This document shows, in pieces, positions 17,601-25,709 of a stretch of 64,000 nt of DNA (position 1 is its first letter; the number at the start of each line of letters is the position of its first letter). The notes under the pieces were generated by a model. It was given only the letters and a program-made list of their open reading frames with translations, did not search any database and was not told the origin of the DNA. Source of the stretch: Tessaracoccus lacteus (GTDB lineage Bacteria; Actinomycetota; Actinomycetes; Propionibacteriales; Propionibacteriaceae). The stretch lies in NCBI RefSeq assembly GCF_029917005.1, contig NZ_CP123967.1:2480001-2544000 (forward strand), read 5' to 3'. Both the position numbers and the translations under genes were made by a program.

Positions 17601-18036
17601 GGATCAGTTCGTCGGGGTCGGTCGAGGGCGGGCAGGACGCGAGCGTCGGGACGCCCGCCTTGCGGGCCTCGGCGATGGCGGCCACCTTGTTGCCTGCCAT
17701 CTCCAGCACCGTGGCGGACGGGCCGACGAAGGTGATGCCGTTGGCCTCGCAGGCGGCGGCCAGGTCGGGGTTCTCGGAGAGGAACCCGTAGCCGGGGTAG
17801 ATCGCATCGGCGCCGGACTCCTTGGCCACGCGGATGATCTCGTCGATGTCGAGATAGGCGCGGACGGGGTGACCCTCGCTGCCGATCAGGTACGACTCGT
17901 GGGCTTTGATCCGGTGGTCCGCGTTCCGGTCCTCATACGGAAAAACTGCCACGGTCTTGAGGCCGAGTTCGACGGCTGCGCGGAACCCGCGCACGGCGAT
18001 CTCGCCACGGTTGGCGACCAATACCTTGCTGAACAT
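14641..18036 (-). CDS. pyc: Pyruvate carboxylase
   Basis: ATP-dependent carboxylation of pyruvate to oxaloacetate; 1131 residues, the full length for single-chain Pyc. The biotin carboxylase domain (about 1-455) opens MFSKVLVANRGEIAVRGFRA and contains the ATP-grasp loop KAVAGGGGRGMR. The carboxyltransferase barrel (about 530-800) includes DTTYRDAHQSLLATRVRT, VECWGGATYDVALRF and HTHDTTGGQ. The biotinyl domain at the C-terminus carries EAMKME with the biotinylated lysine near residue 1097. TAGGCT lies seven bases before the ATG, so it is probably leaderless. The pathway overlaps that of the transcarboxylase at 56.5-60.2 kb, which also makes oxaloacetate from pyruvate. Confidence 0.97.
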   Translation of the reverse strand: MFSKVLVANRGEIAVRGFRAAVELGLKTVAVFPYEDRNADHRIKAHESYLIGSEGHPVRAYLDIDEIIRVAKESGADAIYPGYGFLSENPDLAAACEANGITFVGPSATVLEMAGNKVAAIAEARKAGVPTLASCPPSTDPDELIRGAKEIGFPVFIKAVAGGGGRGMRRVDDEARFAEELGAAMREAEGAFGDPTVFIEQAVAAPRHIEVQILADQQGNTVHLFERDCSIQRRHQKVVEIAPAPHISQELRDALTSDAVKFAKAINYTCAGTVEFLVETEGPRAGTHVFIEMNPRIQVEHTVTEEITDVDLVQAQMRIARGETLEEIGIRQSELQIRGAALQCRITTEDPLNSFRPDTGMITAYRSASGAGIRLDGGTTGTGVEISPHFDSLLVKLTARGRTLEAATARARRALAEFRIRGVATNLPFLRALLDDPDFEKGGVTTSFIDERPYLLSARTPADRGTRLLRWLAEVTVNKPHGPAPTHLDPAVKLPTLDLTVPAPDGPRQRLQALGAEGFAKALREQTAVGVTDTTYRDAHQSLLATRVRTRDLTTIAPLQARLLPQMLSVECWGGATYDVALRFLGEDPWERLAKLREAMPNQNLQMLLRGRNTVGYTPYPTAVTEAFVAEAATTGIDIFRIFDALNDIEQMRPAIEAVRSTSSVAEVALCYTSNLLDPAEKTYTLDYYLRLAEQIVDAGAHVLAIKDMAGLIRPEAARRLVTALRERFDLPVHLHTHDTTGGQMATLLAAIEAGVDAVDVASSPMSSTTSQPPMSALLGALDQNPRQADLDQASVLALEPYWEAVRKLYAPFESGLPAPTGRVYTHEIPGGQLSNLRQQAIALGVGDRFEAVEDMYAAADKILGRPTKVTPSSKVVGDLALHLVAVGADPAEFEADPQKFDIPDSVVGFLSGELGQPAGGWPEPFRSKALEGRRVPVREAEVAEDDLALLASPGRPRQETLNRLLFPAPTRAFDQWRLDYSDISVLPTEPYLYGMEPEREYAVTLEKGVTLLVALEAISGADKRGKRNVMCLLNGQLRQVRVRDLSMASEVATAERADTSNKGHVAAPFSGAVTPTVEVGDSVSVGDQVATIEAMKMEAAINAPVAGVVKRVVLPGTTQLEGGDLVLVIG

Positions 18037-18116
18037 GGTGAGCAGCCTATCCTCGGACCCCTGCGGCCATGCCCGTTGTCCGATGTCCACCGGGTAACAA
18101 CGCTGACAGATGACAA

Positions 18117-18146
18117 ACGACCCCGGACCGTCGGGTCCGGGGTCGT
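18117..18146 (-). terminator. Strong hairpin after the purine permease gene
   Basis: A perfect 13-bp stem (ACGACCCCGGACC) with a four-base loop lies 11 bases beyond the permease stop and 80 bases upstream of the pyc start. On the minus strand a short T-rich stretch (TTTGTC) follows, so it probably separates the permease transcript from pyc. Confidence 0.75.
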
Positions 18147-18157
18147 CTCGACAGGGA

Positions 18158-19675
18158 TCAGGCGCCGATGGCGGCCAGGATCGCGCCCTGCACGAAGTAG
18201 ATGACGAACATCGCGGCGACGACGTACATCAGCGGGTGGATCTTCTTGGCCTCGCCCTTGATCAGGCGGATGAACACGTAGCTCAGGAAGCCCGCGCCGA
18301 TGCCGACGGTGATCGAGTAGGAGAAGGGCATCAGGATGATCGTCAGGAAGACCGGGATGCCGATCTCGGGGCGGCTCCAGTCGATGTCCGCGACCTGCGA
18401 GATCATCAGGAAGCCGACGAAGACCAGGACGGGGCTGGCCGCCTCGAAGGGGACGAGGTTGACCAGCGGAGCCAGGAACACGGCCAGCAGGAACGCGACG
18501 CCGGTCACGACGGAGGCGAGGCCGGTGCGGGCACCCTCACCGACGCCCGCGGTGGACTCGACGTAGGACGTGGTCGAGGAGACGGACCCGAGGCCACCGG
18601 CGACGGCGCCCAGCGAGTCGACGAGCAGGATCTCGGTGGTGCGCGGCGGCATCCCGTTGTCGTCGTTCAGGCCACCCTCGGAGCCGACGGCGACCATGGT
18701 GCCCATGGTGTCGAAGAAGTCGGCGAGCAGCAGCGAGAAGATCAGGACGACCAGCCCGAGGGCGTGCATCCACGAGAACTGACCGTTCGGGAAGAACGCG
18801 CCGATCATGTCGACGCGGCCGAGCAGGCTCAGGTCGGGCAGGGAGAAGCCACCGGTCAGCGCCGGAACGTTCAGCGACCAGCCCGAGGGGTTGCTGCCGT
18901 CGGGGACCTGACCACCGACGTGCGCGACCGCCTCGACGATCACGGCCAGCACGGTGGCGGCGATGATCGAGATGAGCATGGCGCCCTTGACCTTCCAGAC
19001 GTGCAGCGTGATCAGCAGGACCATGCCGATGAGGAAGACCGCGATGGGCCAGCCCATCAGCGAGCCGGAGATGCCGAGCTGGACGGGGGTGCCGGATCCG
19101 GCGCGGACGACGCCCGCGTTGACGAGGCCGACGAAGGCGATGAAGAGGCCGATGCCGACCGAGATGGCGGTGCGCAGCGGCGGCGGGACGGCCTTGAAGA
19201 CCGCGGTGCGGAAGCCGGTAAGCACCAGGATCGTGATGATGATGCCTTCCCAGACCACAAGACCCATGGCCTGCGGCCAGGTCATCTGGGGGACCAGGGT
19301 GTAGGCCACCAGCGCGTTCAGGCCCAGGCCCGAGGCGATGGCGAGCGGGAACCTGCCGATGAGGCCCATCAGGATCGTCATGATGCCGGCAATCAGCGCC
19401 GTGGCCGCGGCCACCATGGCGATCGAGGCGACGATCGCGCCATCGGCGTCGGCCGGCTGGCCGGAGATGAGGTTGCCGTTGACGTCGGCGACCGTACCGA
19501 TGATCAGCGGGTTCAGCGCGATGATGTAGGCCATCGCGAAGAACGTGACGAGTCCACCACGGACCTCCGCACCTACGGAGGAGCCTCGCTTGGTGATCTC
19601 AAAGAAGCGGTCGAGCCCGGACTTGCCATCCGTCTCGGTGGGCAGCTTGGCTGCGCTGGGAGAGTTCGTAACCAC
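18158..19675 (-). CDS. NCS2-family purine permease (AzgA-like)
   Basis: A polytopic inner-membrane proton symporter for hypoxanthine, adenine or guanine, about 505 residues with roughly 12-14 helices. Family marks are FFAMAYIIALNPLIIG in the first helix, ASGLGLNALVAYTLV, the LLADFFDTMGTMVAVG segment and STTSYVESTAGVGEGARTG. The start chosen is a GTG at 19675 with TACGAT eight bases upstream (leaderless). An in-frame GTG at 19696 would add seven residues but would place that box inside the gene. Purine specificity within NCS2 is inferred from similarity to the AzgA group. Confidence 0.88.
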   Translation of the reverse strand: MVTNSPSAAKLPTETDGKSGLDRFFEITKRGSSVGAEVRGGLVTFFAMAYIIALNPLIIGTVADVNGNLISGQPADADGAIVASIAMVAAATALIAGIMTILMGLIGRFPLAIASGLGLNALVAYTLVPQMTWPQAMGLVVWEGIIITILVLTGFRTAVFKAVPPPLRTAISVGIGLFIAFVGLVNAGVVRAGSGTPVQLGISGSLMGWPIAVFLIGMVLLITLHVWKVKGAMLISIIAATVLAVIVEAVAHVGGQVPDGSNPSGWSLNVPALTGGFSLPDLSLLGRVDMIGAFFPNGQFSWMHALGLVVLIFSLLLADFFDTMGTMVAVGSEGGLNDDNGMPPRTTEILLVDSLGAVAGGLGSVSSTTSYVESTAGVGEGARTGLASVVTGVAFLLAVFLAPLVNLVPFEAASPVLVFVGFLMISQVADIDWSRPEIGIPVFLTIILMPFSYSITVGIGAGFLSYVFIRLIKGEAKKIHPLMYVVAAMFVIYFVQGAILAAIGA

Positions 19676-19770
19676 GTCAGTGGATCGTAGGGTCACAGAA
19701 TCGACCCGTGGTCACCCATTCCGGCAGCCGGCGGTCGCTTGCAAAGTGCCGCCGCCTGTGCCCTCCCTGT

Positions 19771-19786
19771 CGTTGAGCGCTCAACG
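19771..19786. promoter_or_regulatory. 16-bp perfect palindrome upstream of the purine permease
   Basis: CGTTGAGCGCTCAACG is a perfect dyad 96 bases upstream of the permease start and 35 bases past the DUF3027 stop. It is a plausible operator, for example for a purine-responsive regulator, or a short hairpin ending the DUF3027 transcript. Unassigned. Confidence 0.35.
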
Positions 19787-19820
19787 CGCTGTCAGCGGGC
19801 AGGGAAGGCGGGTCATCGAC

Positions 19821-20591
19821 TCAGTCGAAAAGCGTCGAGTCGACGCCGATCGTGTCAAATACTGGAGCGGGGAGCTCCTTGGCCCGATGCTCCGCCACGA
19901 CGTCGGAGTGGCCGCCGCAGCCGTGCTCGAGCGAGACGACGCGGCCGTCGGAGGGCGAGTACTCGTTGGTGCAGGCGCCGAAGAGCACGCCCAGCGAGCC
20001 GCGAAGCGCGACGAAGTAGCCGCAGGTGCCGCAGTGGGCGGGAGCCTCGTGCGACGCCTCGTCCTTCGGCCCGGGCGGCCCGGCGAGCCAGCGCTCAGCG
20101 GCCAGGTCGCGGCCCTCGTGACTCAGCACGCGGGCGCGGCCGAGGCCGAGCTCGGCGACGGTGGAGCGGAGCTGCACCCAGTCGGCGTCGTCCGCGTCGG
20201 CGGGCAGGTCAGTGGCGGCGAAGCCGGGCTCGAGGCGCGGATCGTTGTCCGGGGTGGCCATGAGCATGCCCGGTGCGATGTCCCCGGCGCCGATACGGTC
20301 CTCCCACGGCACCCAGTCGGGGGCCAGCAGGGCGCCGGCAGACGGCAGCAGGACGACCTCGTTGACGGTGGGCAGCTTGGCACGCGAGGCGCGCACGAGA
20401 GTGACCGCCCAGTGCCAGTCGGCGTAGCCGGGCAGCAGGCACTCGAAGGTGTGGGTGACGATGCGGTCGCCGTCCTCGGCCACCGCATCAAGGTGACGGC
20501 CGACGGCGTCGTCGCCGCCGGAGACGACGGCGGCGTCACGTGCGAGGTCGACGGCCTCGGCGGTGGCGGCGTCGAGCTTGGGTCGAGGCAT
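19821..20591 (-). CDS. DUF3027 family protein
   Basis: A 256-residue actinobacterial protein of unknown function that I place in DUF3027 from its overall pattern. The N-terminal part includes GYADWHWAVTLVRA. A probable metal site near the C-terminus has CGTCGYF, GACTNEYSPSDGRVVS and HGCGGHSDV, which supply Cys and His ligands. It starts four bases after the cold-shock gene stop and is probably co-transcribed with it. Confidence 0.82.
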   Translation of the reverse strand: MPRPKLDAATAEAVDLARDAAVVSGGDDAVGRHLDAVAEDGDRIVTHTFECLLPGYADWHWAVTLVRASRAKLPTVNEVVLLPSAGALLAPDWVPWEDRIGAGDIAPGMLMATPDNDPRLEPGFAATDLPADADDADWVQLRSTVAELGLGRARVLSHEGRDLAAERWLAGPPGPKDEASHEAPAHCGTCGYFVALRGSLGVLFGACTNEYSPSDGRVVSLEHGCGGHSDVVAEHRAKELPAPVFDTIGVDSTLFD

Positions 20592-20594
20592 GGG

Positions 20595-20978
20595 TCAGAG
20601 CTCCAGTTCGTCGGCGACGCGGCGCAGCACCTGCGCAACCTTCTCGGACTTGCGGGCGTCCGGGTAGCGGCGGTGACGGTAGTCGTTGCCGATGGTCTCG
20701 AGCATCTTGATGAGGTCCTCGACGATGACACCCATCTGCTCGGGCTTGCGTCGCCCGGCCTTCGACAACGAGACCGGAGCCTCCAGCAGCTGGAGACTCA
20801 GCGCCTGTTCACCCTTCCGCCCCTCGAACACGCCGAACTCGACACGCTGCCCGGCCTTCAGCGTGGTGACGCCGTCCGGAAGCGCGTTGGACCGCACGTA
20901 GACGTCGCCGCCGTCGTCCTTGGTGATGAAACCAAAGCCCTTGTCGGCGTCGAAGAACCGCACTCGACCTGTAGGCAC
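20595..20978 (-). CDS. Cold-shock domain protein with C-terminal extension
   Basis: A 127-residue protein. The first 65 residues are a CspA-type OB fold with RNP motifs (DKGFGFIT and DVYVRSN) that bind single-stranded nucleic acid. About 60 further residues, basic and helical (VIVEDLIKMLETIGND, KSEKVAQVLRRVADELEL), are not found in CspA. A GTG start is used, preceded by GAGCGAGGAC. Transcribed with DUF3027. Confidence 0.9.
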   Translation of the reverse strand: MPTGRVRFFDADKGFGFITKDDGGDVYVRSNALPDGVTTLKAGQRVEFGVFEGRKGEQALSLQLLEAPVSLSKAGRRKPEQMGVIVEDLIKMLETIGNDYRHRRYPDARKSEKVAQVLRRVADELEL

Positions 20979-21061
20979 TGAAGTCCTCGCTCCTGACTAG
21001 ATGTATCCGACGGGTAAGTCTATCCGGTCAGAAGCGAGGACCCCAATGCACCGCAGTGGCC

Positions 21062-21844
21062 TCAGTGGGCGTAGTAGCCCTCGATCAGCTCCTGCAGGTC
21101 GGTGAGGTACTTGCGGTGCTGAAGCTTCGACGCGGCGGCCTCGTCGATGACGATGATGGCGCGGGGGTGGAACTGCAGGATGGAGGCCGGGCATACCTGC
21201 GAGACGGGCCCCTCGATCATGGCCGCGACCGCCTCGGCTTTGCCCTCGCCGGTGGCGACGAGCACGGCGGAGTGCGAGTCCATGATGGTGCCGAGACCCT
21301 GGGTGACGCAGTGGCGGGGCACCTCGTCGAGGCTGTTGAAGAAGCGGGCGTTGTCCTCGCGGGTCTGCGGGGTCAGCGTCTTGATGCGGGTGCGCGACGA
21401 GAAGGACGAGAACGGCTCGTTGAAGCCGATGTGGCCGTTGGAGCCGATGCCGAGGATCTGGCAGTCGACGCCGCCGAGGGCCTCGATCGCGGCGTCGTAG
21501 TCGGCAGCGGCGGCCGCGACGTCGTCGGCGGCGCCGTCTGGGACGCGGACGCGGGACTCAGACAGGTGCAGCGGCTCCGTCACGGTGCGGCGGATGACGT
21601 TGGCGTAGCTCTCCGGGTGCGCCGGATCGATGCCGACGTACTCATCGAGCGCGAAGGCCAGCGCGTGCGACAGGTCAAGCTCGCCGGCTTCGACGCGGCG
21701 CGCCAGCTCGGCGTACAACGACAGGGGTGAGCTGCCGGTGGCCAGGCCGAGGACCGGCGTGGACCGGCCGCTGATGCACTTGATGACGTGGTCTGCGGCG
21801 CGGGGGCCGACCTCTTCGGCGGTCTTGCAGATGACAACTTCCAC
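21062..21844 (-). CDS. nagB: Glucosamine-6-phosphate deaminase
   Basis: Converts glucosamine-6-phosphate to fructose-6-phosphate and ammonia, completing the GlcNAc route begun by NagA (10.3-11.4 kb). The 260-residue product has GLATGSSPLSLY (phosphate loop), FALDEYVGI (catalytic Asp), ILGIGSNGHIGFNEP and a C-terminal YYAH. A GTG at 21844 is preferred because AAAGAGG precedes it at proper spacing and the product then begins with the usual N-terminus (V/MEVVICKTAEE). An ATG eight codons upstream (21868) is possible. The upstream 50 bases are unusually AT-rich around a GTTAAC dyad, a likely promoter or operator. Confidence 0.94.
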   Translation of the reverse strand: MEVVICKTAEEVGPRAADHVIKCISGRSTPVLGLATGSSPLSLYAELARRVEAGELDLSHALAFALDEYVGIDPAHPESYANVIRRTVTEPLHLSESRVRVPDGAADDVAAAAADYDAAIEALGGVDCQILGIGSNGHIGFNEPFSSFSSRTRIKTLTPQTREDNARFFNSLDEVPRHCVTQGLGTIMDSHSAVLVATGEGKAEAVAAMIEGPVSQVCPASILQFHPRAIIVIDEAAASKLQHRKYLTDLQELIEGYYAH

Positions 21845-21996
21845 GGGGACCTCTTTGACTCGCAGCATTGGTAATGAAGTTAACAAACACTGTATCTGGC
21901 CGCGGTCGATGCAGGCGAGCTGCGCGCCGTCGAGCAACCGAAGTGTGCAACTCGACTGCTCACACGCGCTTCCGCGCCACGGTTAGGATGGCGGGC

Positions 21997-22794
21997 ATGG
22001 CCACCTGGAAGGACGGCGCCGCCTACGCGCCCGTCGAGCGACCCGATGGGTTCGCCACGCCGAGCGTCGATCCGCTGCCAGTCGGCGAGCAGTACACGAG
22101 CGGCACCCCCGGCGCCGAGACGCCGCCCGCGCGGTTCGACGCCGTGGAGCAGCCGCCGCTGGAGAGCTTCGGCACCGGCGAGCAGTCGCACCGCGACCCG
22201 CGCGAGGGCTTCGCCGTGTCCGCCGCGGCCATGACCACCGCGCCGGGAGCCCCGAGCGGGCCACGGGATCCACGGACACCCTTCGCGACGGAGAACTACG
22301 AGCACAGCTACGACGACGGTGGCTCCGATGCGCCTCCGGTCGGTCTTCCGCTCGCCACGACCGCTCCGCCTCCGACCCTCGCGGCCGTGCCCGCGCCTGC
22401 TCCCTGGGGGCCGCCGCAGCAGCAGCACGCCCCGCTGCCGCCGGCGCCGATGCGTGCCCAGCCGCCGATGCCCTACCCGCCCGACCGGACGCCTCAGCCC
22501 GCCGGGCCGCAACTGCAGCAGCAGCGAAGGTTGGCGCAGGTTGCCGGGGCCCTGTGCCTGGGCGGTTTCCTCTTCCAGGCCGCTGTGCCGTTCCTGCTGA
22601 TCGCCGCGGGCGTGCTCGGGCTGCGGACCAGAGCCCTCACCAACGTCGCCGGGCCGATCTCGCTGGGCCTCGGCGTCCTGTTCCTCTTCGGTCAGCTCGG
22701 GTTCGGCACCCTCGGCGAGGGCAGCGCCCTCGGCGGCCTCGTGTCGCTGGTGCTGGCGTTCGTGTTCTTCATCTCCGGAATGCGGAAGCTCTGA
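21997..22794 (+). CDS. Proline-rich protein with C-terminal membrane helices
   Basis: A 265-residue protein of no recognised family. Residues 1-180 are disordered and rich in Pro, Ala and Gln (PPPTLAAVPAPAPWGPPQQQ). From about residue 185 there are two or three hydrophobic helices (VAGALCLGGFLFQAAVPFLL, SLGLGVLFLFGQLGFG, LVSLVLAFVFFISGM), as in many actinobacterial DUF4190-like membrane proteins. TAGGAT lies seven bases before the chosen ATG (leaderless); an in-frame ATG three codons earlier is less likely. Its 3' end overlaps the convergent Nudix gene by 26 bases. Confidence 0.7.
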   Translation: MATWKDGAAYAPVERPDGFATPSVDPLPVGEQYTSGTPGAETPPARFDAVEQPPLESFGTGEQSHRDPREGFAVSAAAMTTAPGAPSGPRDPRTPFATENYEHSYDDGGSDAPPVGLPLATTAPPPTLAAVPAPAPWGPPQQQHAPLPPAPMRAQPPMPYPPDRTPQPAGPQLQQQRRLAQVAGALCLGGFLFQAAVPFLLIAAGVLGLRTRALTNVAGPISLGLGVLFLFGQLGFGTLGEGSALGGLVSLVLAFVFFISGMRKL

Positions 22795-23290
22795 CGTAGG
22801 GCACGGTCGACTCCTCGACCTCACCCAGGCCGAGCGGCTCCGGCCCCTCCCAGGCGACGAGCGACCCCAGCTGCGCCGGCCACACGGCCTCCGGCAGCGA
22901 CTCGAGATCGAACCACTCCGGTTGCAGGTCACGCTCCTGCTCCCAGGGCGTCAGCCCGTCGACCGTCGGAGTGAACTCGTTCGTGCGGACCCGGAAGAAC
23001 GTCTCGGCCTGGATCAGGATGCGGTCGCTGTACCCGTGTGTCACGACCCGGGTCGCCACGGGGCCCTCCAGCTCCCCGGGCTCGATGACCAGGCCTGTCT
23101 CCTCCGCCAGCTCGCGGACCGCTGCCACGCGGAGGTCCTCGCCTGCGTCCACTCCGCCGCCCGGGACCTGCCAGAATCGGGAGCCGGGGACGCCGGGGTC
23201 GGTGTCGCCCTGGAGTAGGACGCGGTCCCCTGCCACGACGACGACGCGGGCGCCCTCGCGGCGCCTGACCGGGCGCTCAGACGTGGACAC
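22769..23290 (-). CDS. Nudix hydrolase
   Basis: A 173-residue Nudix pyrophosphohydrolase with an intact Nudix box: GGGVDAGEDLRVAAVRELAE followed by ETGL supplies the required glycines, glutamates and REUXEEXGU core. The nucleotide substrate cannot be told from the sequence. A GTG start is used and overlaps the end of cutC by 14 bases, so it is probably coupled to it. Confidence 0.87.
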   Translation of the reverse strand: MSTSERPVRRREGARVVVVAGDRVLLQGDTDPGVPGSRFWQVPGGGVDAGEDLRVAAVRELAEETGLVIEPGELEGPVATRVVTHGYSDRILIQAETFFRVRTNEFTPTVDGLTPWEQERDLQPEWFDLESLPEAVWPAQLGSLVAWEGPEPLGLGEVEESTVPYVRASAFRR

Positions 23291-23984
23291 GGGCGTGCTC
23301 CGTCTCGTCGTCGATCAGGTCGCGCCAGCTGGCCACCAGGTCGGGGTCGACGTAGGCGCGGAACGACCTCCCCGGTCTGGCGGGTGAGCCGAGGTGGAAG
23401 GCGCGGATGCCTGCGCGGCAGAGCCAGGGGACGTGGTCGGGGACGAGGCCGCCGCCCGCCATGATGAGCTTCGCGACACGCGCGTCGGTACGGGCGCGAG
23501 AGGTGAGTTCGTCGAGGCCGTGCTCGACGCCGCGCGCCGACCCGGCGGTGAGCACCTGCGTCAGCCCCGGCAGGTCACGGAGTCTCGCCCAGGCCTTGTC
23601 GAGGTCGAGCACGTTGTCGATGGCCCGGTGAAACGTCCAGGGCACGGTCCCGTCGCCGACGAGCTCGCCGATCACCTCGAGGTCGACCTCGCCCAGCCCG
23701 TTGAGGAAGCCGAGCACAACCCCGTCGGCTCCGGCCTCCAGGTACGAGGAGATGAGGCCTTTGAGGCGCGTCACCTCTCCACCGTCGGTGCCGAAGCCTT
23801 CGCGCAGCCGCACCATCGGACGGATCTGGATGGACGTCGCGCGGCGAGCCTTCTCGACGGTGCGCGGCTCGGGAGAGAGTCCGTCGAAATCCATGGTGCC
23901 GAGCAGTTCGATGCGGTCGGCTCCGCCGGCCTCTGCCCGCTCGGCGTCGGCGGCGTGCAGGGCGATCACCTCTAGCAGACTCAT
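23277..23984 (-). CDS. cutC: CutC family protein
   Basis: A 235-residue TIM-barrel protein of the CutC family, historically linked with copper homeostasis although the biochemical role is unsettled. Family marks are ALHAADAERAEAGGADRIEL, the IQIRPMVRLREG strand, FHRAIDN, and LTAGSARGVEHGLDEL. The chosen ATG gives MSLLEVIALHA, the normal N-terminus. It overlaps the downstream Nudix gene. Confidence 0.88.
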   Translation of the reverse strand: MSLLEVIALHAADAERAEAGGADRIELLGTMDFDGLSPEPRTVEKARRATSIQIRPMVRLREGFGTDGGEVTRLKGLISSYLEAGADGVVLGFLNGLGEVDLEVIGELVGDGTVPWTFHRAIDNVLDLDKAWARLRDLPGLTQVLTAGSARGVEHGLDELTSRARTDARVAKLIMAGGGLVPDHVPWLCRAGIRAFHLGSPARPGRSFRAYVDPDLVASWRDLIDDETEHARVHV

Positions 23985-24073
23985 GGCGACATTCTGCCGC
24001 ACCCCCGCAGGCGGCGGGCACCGCCACACTCCCCGTCTTCGCGTCCGATGCGTGTCACGCCTACAATCGTCCG

Positions 24074-24592
24074 GTGATTCTGCGCCCCCCGACCTCCGCC
24101 GATGCCCCCGCCTGGTTCGATTTCCTGGTCTCCCAGCAGGCGATCGCCTACACCGGCATCGTGCCGGACGACTTCGCGGACCGGCAGGGCGGTCAGCGCG
24201 ACGACTTCCTGGCGGAGCTGGAGGGGAAGTTCGCCGAGCCGGGCACGGCGCGCCGCATCGTCGCCGAGGTCGACGGGGCCATCGTGGGGCTCGCGTCGAT
24301 CGTCGACGGGCCGGCCTCGTGGGAGGTGGCGCTCGGCTACGTCCCCTCCCCCGCCCCCCGGGAGCTTGCCCGCCTGTACGTCTCGCCCACGTTCCACGGC
24401 ACCGGGCTCGCCGACGAGCTCCTCGCGGAGATCGACCGCGGCGAGGACCTCTACCTCTGGCTGATCGACGGCAACGAGCGCGCCCACCGCTTCTACCAGC
24501 GGCGCGGCTTCGTCGACTGCGACGAGGCCTTCCGCGCAGGGCCGGACTGGGGCAACGTCAGCATGCACCGCATGAGGCGCGTCGCCGCCTGA
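24074..24592 (+). CDS. GNAT family N-acetyltransferase
   Basis: A 172-residue GCN5-related acetyltransferase. Motif A is visible as LARLYVSPTFHGTGLADELL, with the later strand ERAHRFYQRRGFVDCDEAF binding acetyl-CoA. The acceptor is unknown. A GTG start with TACAAT six bases upstream and no ribosome binding site indicates leaderless expression. It stands just upstream of the sigma factor-ogt-alkA operon, 59 bases away. Confidence 0.85.
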   Translation: MILRPPTSADAPAWFDFLVSQQAIAYTGIVPDDFADRQGGQRDDFLAELEGKFAEPGTARRIVAEVDGAIVGLASIVDGPASWEVALGYVPSPAPRELARLYVSPTFHGTGLADELLAEIDRGEDLYLWLIDGNERAHRFYQRRGFVDCDEAFRAGPDWGNVSMHRMRRVAA

Positions 24593-24651
24593 GGAGTCAC
24601 CCGGGGGACACCTCACACTTCCGCCGCCCCGCGCGTCTACCGTGTGTGGGG

Positions 24652-25131
24652 ATGAAGCAGCCTTTCCAGATCGCCGTCGAACGGCACGGCGCGACCGTAC
24701 TGCGCGTCTGCCGCGCCACCCTCGGCGCGGGTCCGGACGCCGACGACGCCTGGTCCGAGACGTTCCTGGCCGCGCTGCGGGCGTGGCCCGAGCTGGACGA
24801 GTTCACGAACGTCGAGGCCTGGCTGGTCCGGGTCGCGTACCGGAAGGCCATCGACCTCGCCCGCGCGCGTGCCCGGAGGGCCGTGCCACTCGATCCGCTG
24901 CCGGAGGCGCCGACGACCGACGACGGCGACGCGTTCTTCTGGTGGGACGCGGTGGCGGCGCTGCCGGAGCGTCAGCGCCTGGCCGTAGCCTGCCACTACC
25001 TCGGCGGCCTGCCCCACGCCGAGACCGCCGAGCTGATCGGGGGCTCACCCGCCGCAGTGCGTCGCGCTGCCGCCGACGGCATCGCCGCGCTCCGCCGCCG
25101 GTTCGACTCCATCGAAGGGATACTGCCGTGA
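24652..25131 (+). CDS. ECF-type RNA polymerase sigma factor
   Basis: A 159-residue extracytoplasmic-function sigma factor. Region 2 is represented by DDAWSETFLAALRAWPEL and VEAWLVRVAYRKAIDLAR. Region 4 is represented by LPERQRLAVACHYLGGL and HAETAELIGGSPAAVRRA, with a helix-turn-helix. TACCGT lies eight bases before the ATG. The stop overlaps the ogt start (GTGA), and ogt overlaps alkA (TTGA), making a three-gene coupled unit for alkylation repair. No anti-sigma factor is adjacent. Small sigma-like proteins next to ogt also occur in other actinobacteria; whether it is a true promoter-specificity factor is inference. Confidence 0.85.
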   Translation: MKQPFQIAVERHGATVLRVCRATLGAGPDADDAWSETFLAALRAWPELDEFTNVEAWLVRVAYRKAIDLARARARRAVPLDPLPEAPTTDDGDAFFWWDAVAALPERQRLAVACHYLGGLPHAETAELIGGSPAAVRRAAADGIAALRRRFDSIEGILP

Positions 25132-25709
25132 CCGATCTGTTCCCCATCTCCGACTCCTCGCTCGCCGAGCTGCGCGGGCGGCTCGCCACGGAGGCGGCAT
25201 CGGCCGGCCTGCTCGACCTGACGGTTCGCACCGTCGACTCCCCCGTCGGTCCGCTGCTGCTCGCGTCCACCGGGTCCGGGCTCGTGAGGGTCGCGTTCGA
25301 GAGGGAAGGCTTCGACGCCGTTCTGCAGTCGCTGGCCGACCGCGTCAGCCCGCGCATCCTCGAGGCCCCAAGCGGCCTCGACGACGCGGCCCGCGAGCTC
25401 GATGAATACTTCGACGGATGTCGAACCAGCTTCGACCTGCCCGTCGACCACGCGCTCAGCGCCGGCTTCCGCGCGAGGGTTCAGGCCTTCCTGCCGCACA
25501 TCGCGTACGGGCGGACCCTCACGTACAAGGAGGTCGCCGAGCGGGTCGGCAACCCGAACGCGGTGCGGGCCGTCGGGACCGCCTGCGCAACCAACCCGCT
25601 GCCGATCGTCGTGCCCTGCCACCGGGTGCTGCGCAGCGACGGTGCGCTGGGCGGCTACCTGGGCGGGCTCGATGCCAAGCGCACGCTGCTCGACCTCGAG
25701 TCCCGTTGA
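25128..25709 (+). CDS. ogt: Methylated-DNA-[protein]-cysteine S-methyltransferase
   Basis: A suicide repair protein that transfers the O6-methyl group of guanine to its own cysteine. In the 193-residue product the acceptor is Cys164 in the VPCHRV motif, with the helix-turn-helix segment ARVQAFLPHIAYGRTLTYKE and arginine finger RAVGTACATNPLP upstream. The GTG start overlaps the sigma factor stop by four bases; the stop overlaps the alkA start by four bases. It lacks an Ada-type regulatory domain. Confidence 0.94.
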   Translation: MTDLFPISDSSLAELRGRLATEAASAGLLDLTVRTVDSPVGPLLLASTGSGLVRVAFEREGFDAVLQSLADRVSPRILEAPSGLDDAARELDEYFDGCRTSFDLPVDHALSAGFRARVQAFLPHIAYGRTLTYKEVAERVGNPNAVRAVGTACATNPLPIVVPCHRVLRSDGALGGYLGGLDAKRTLLDLESR

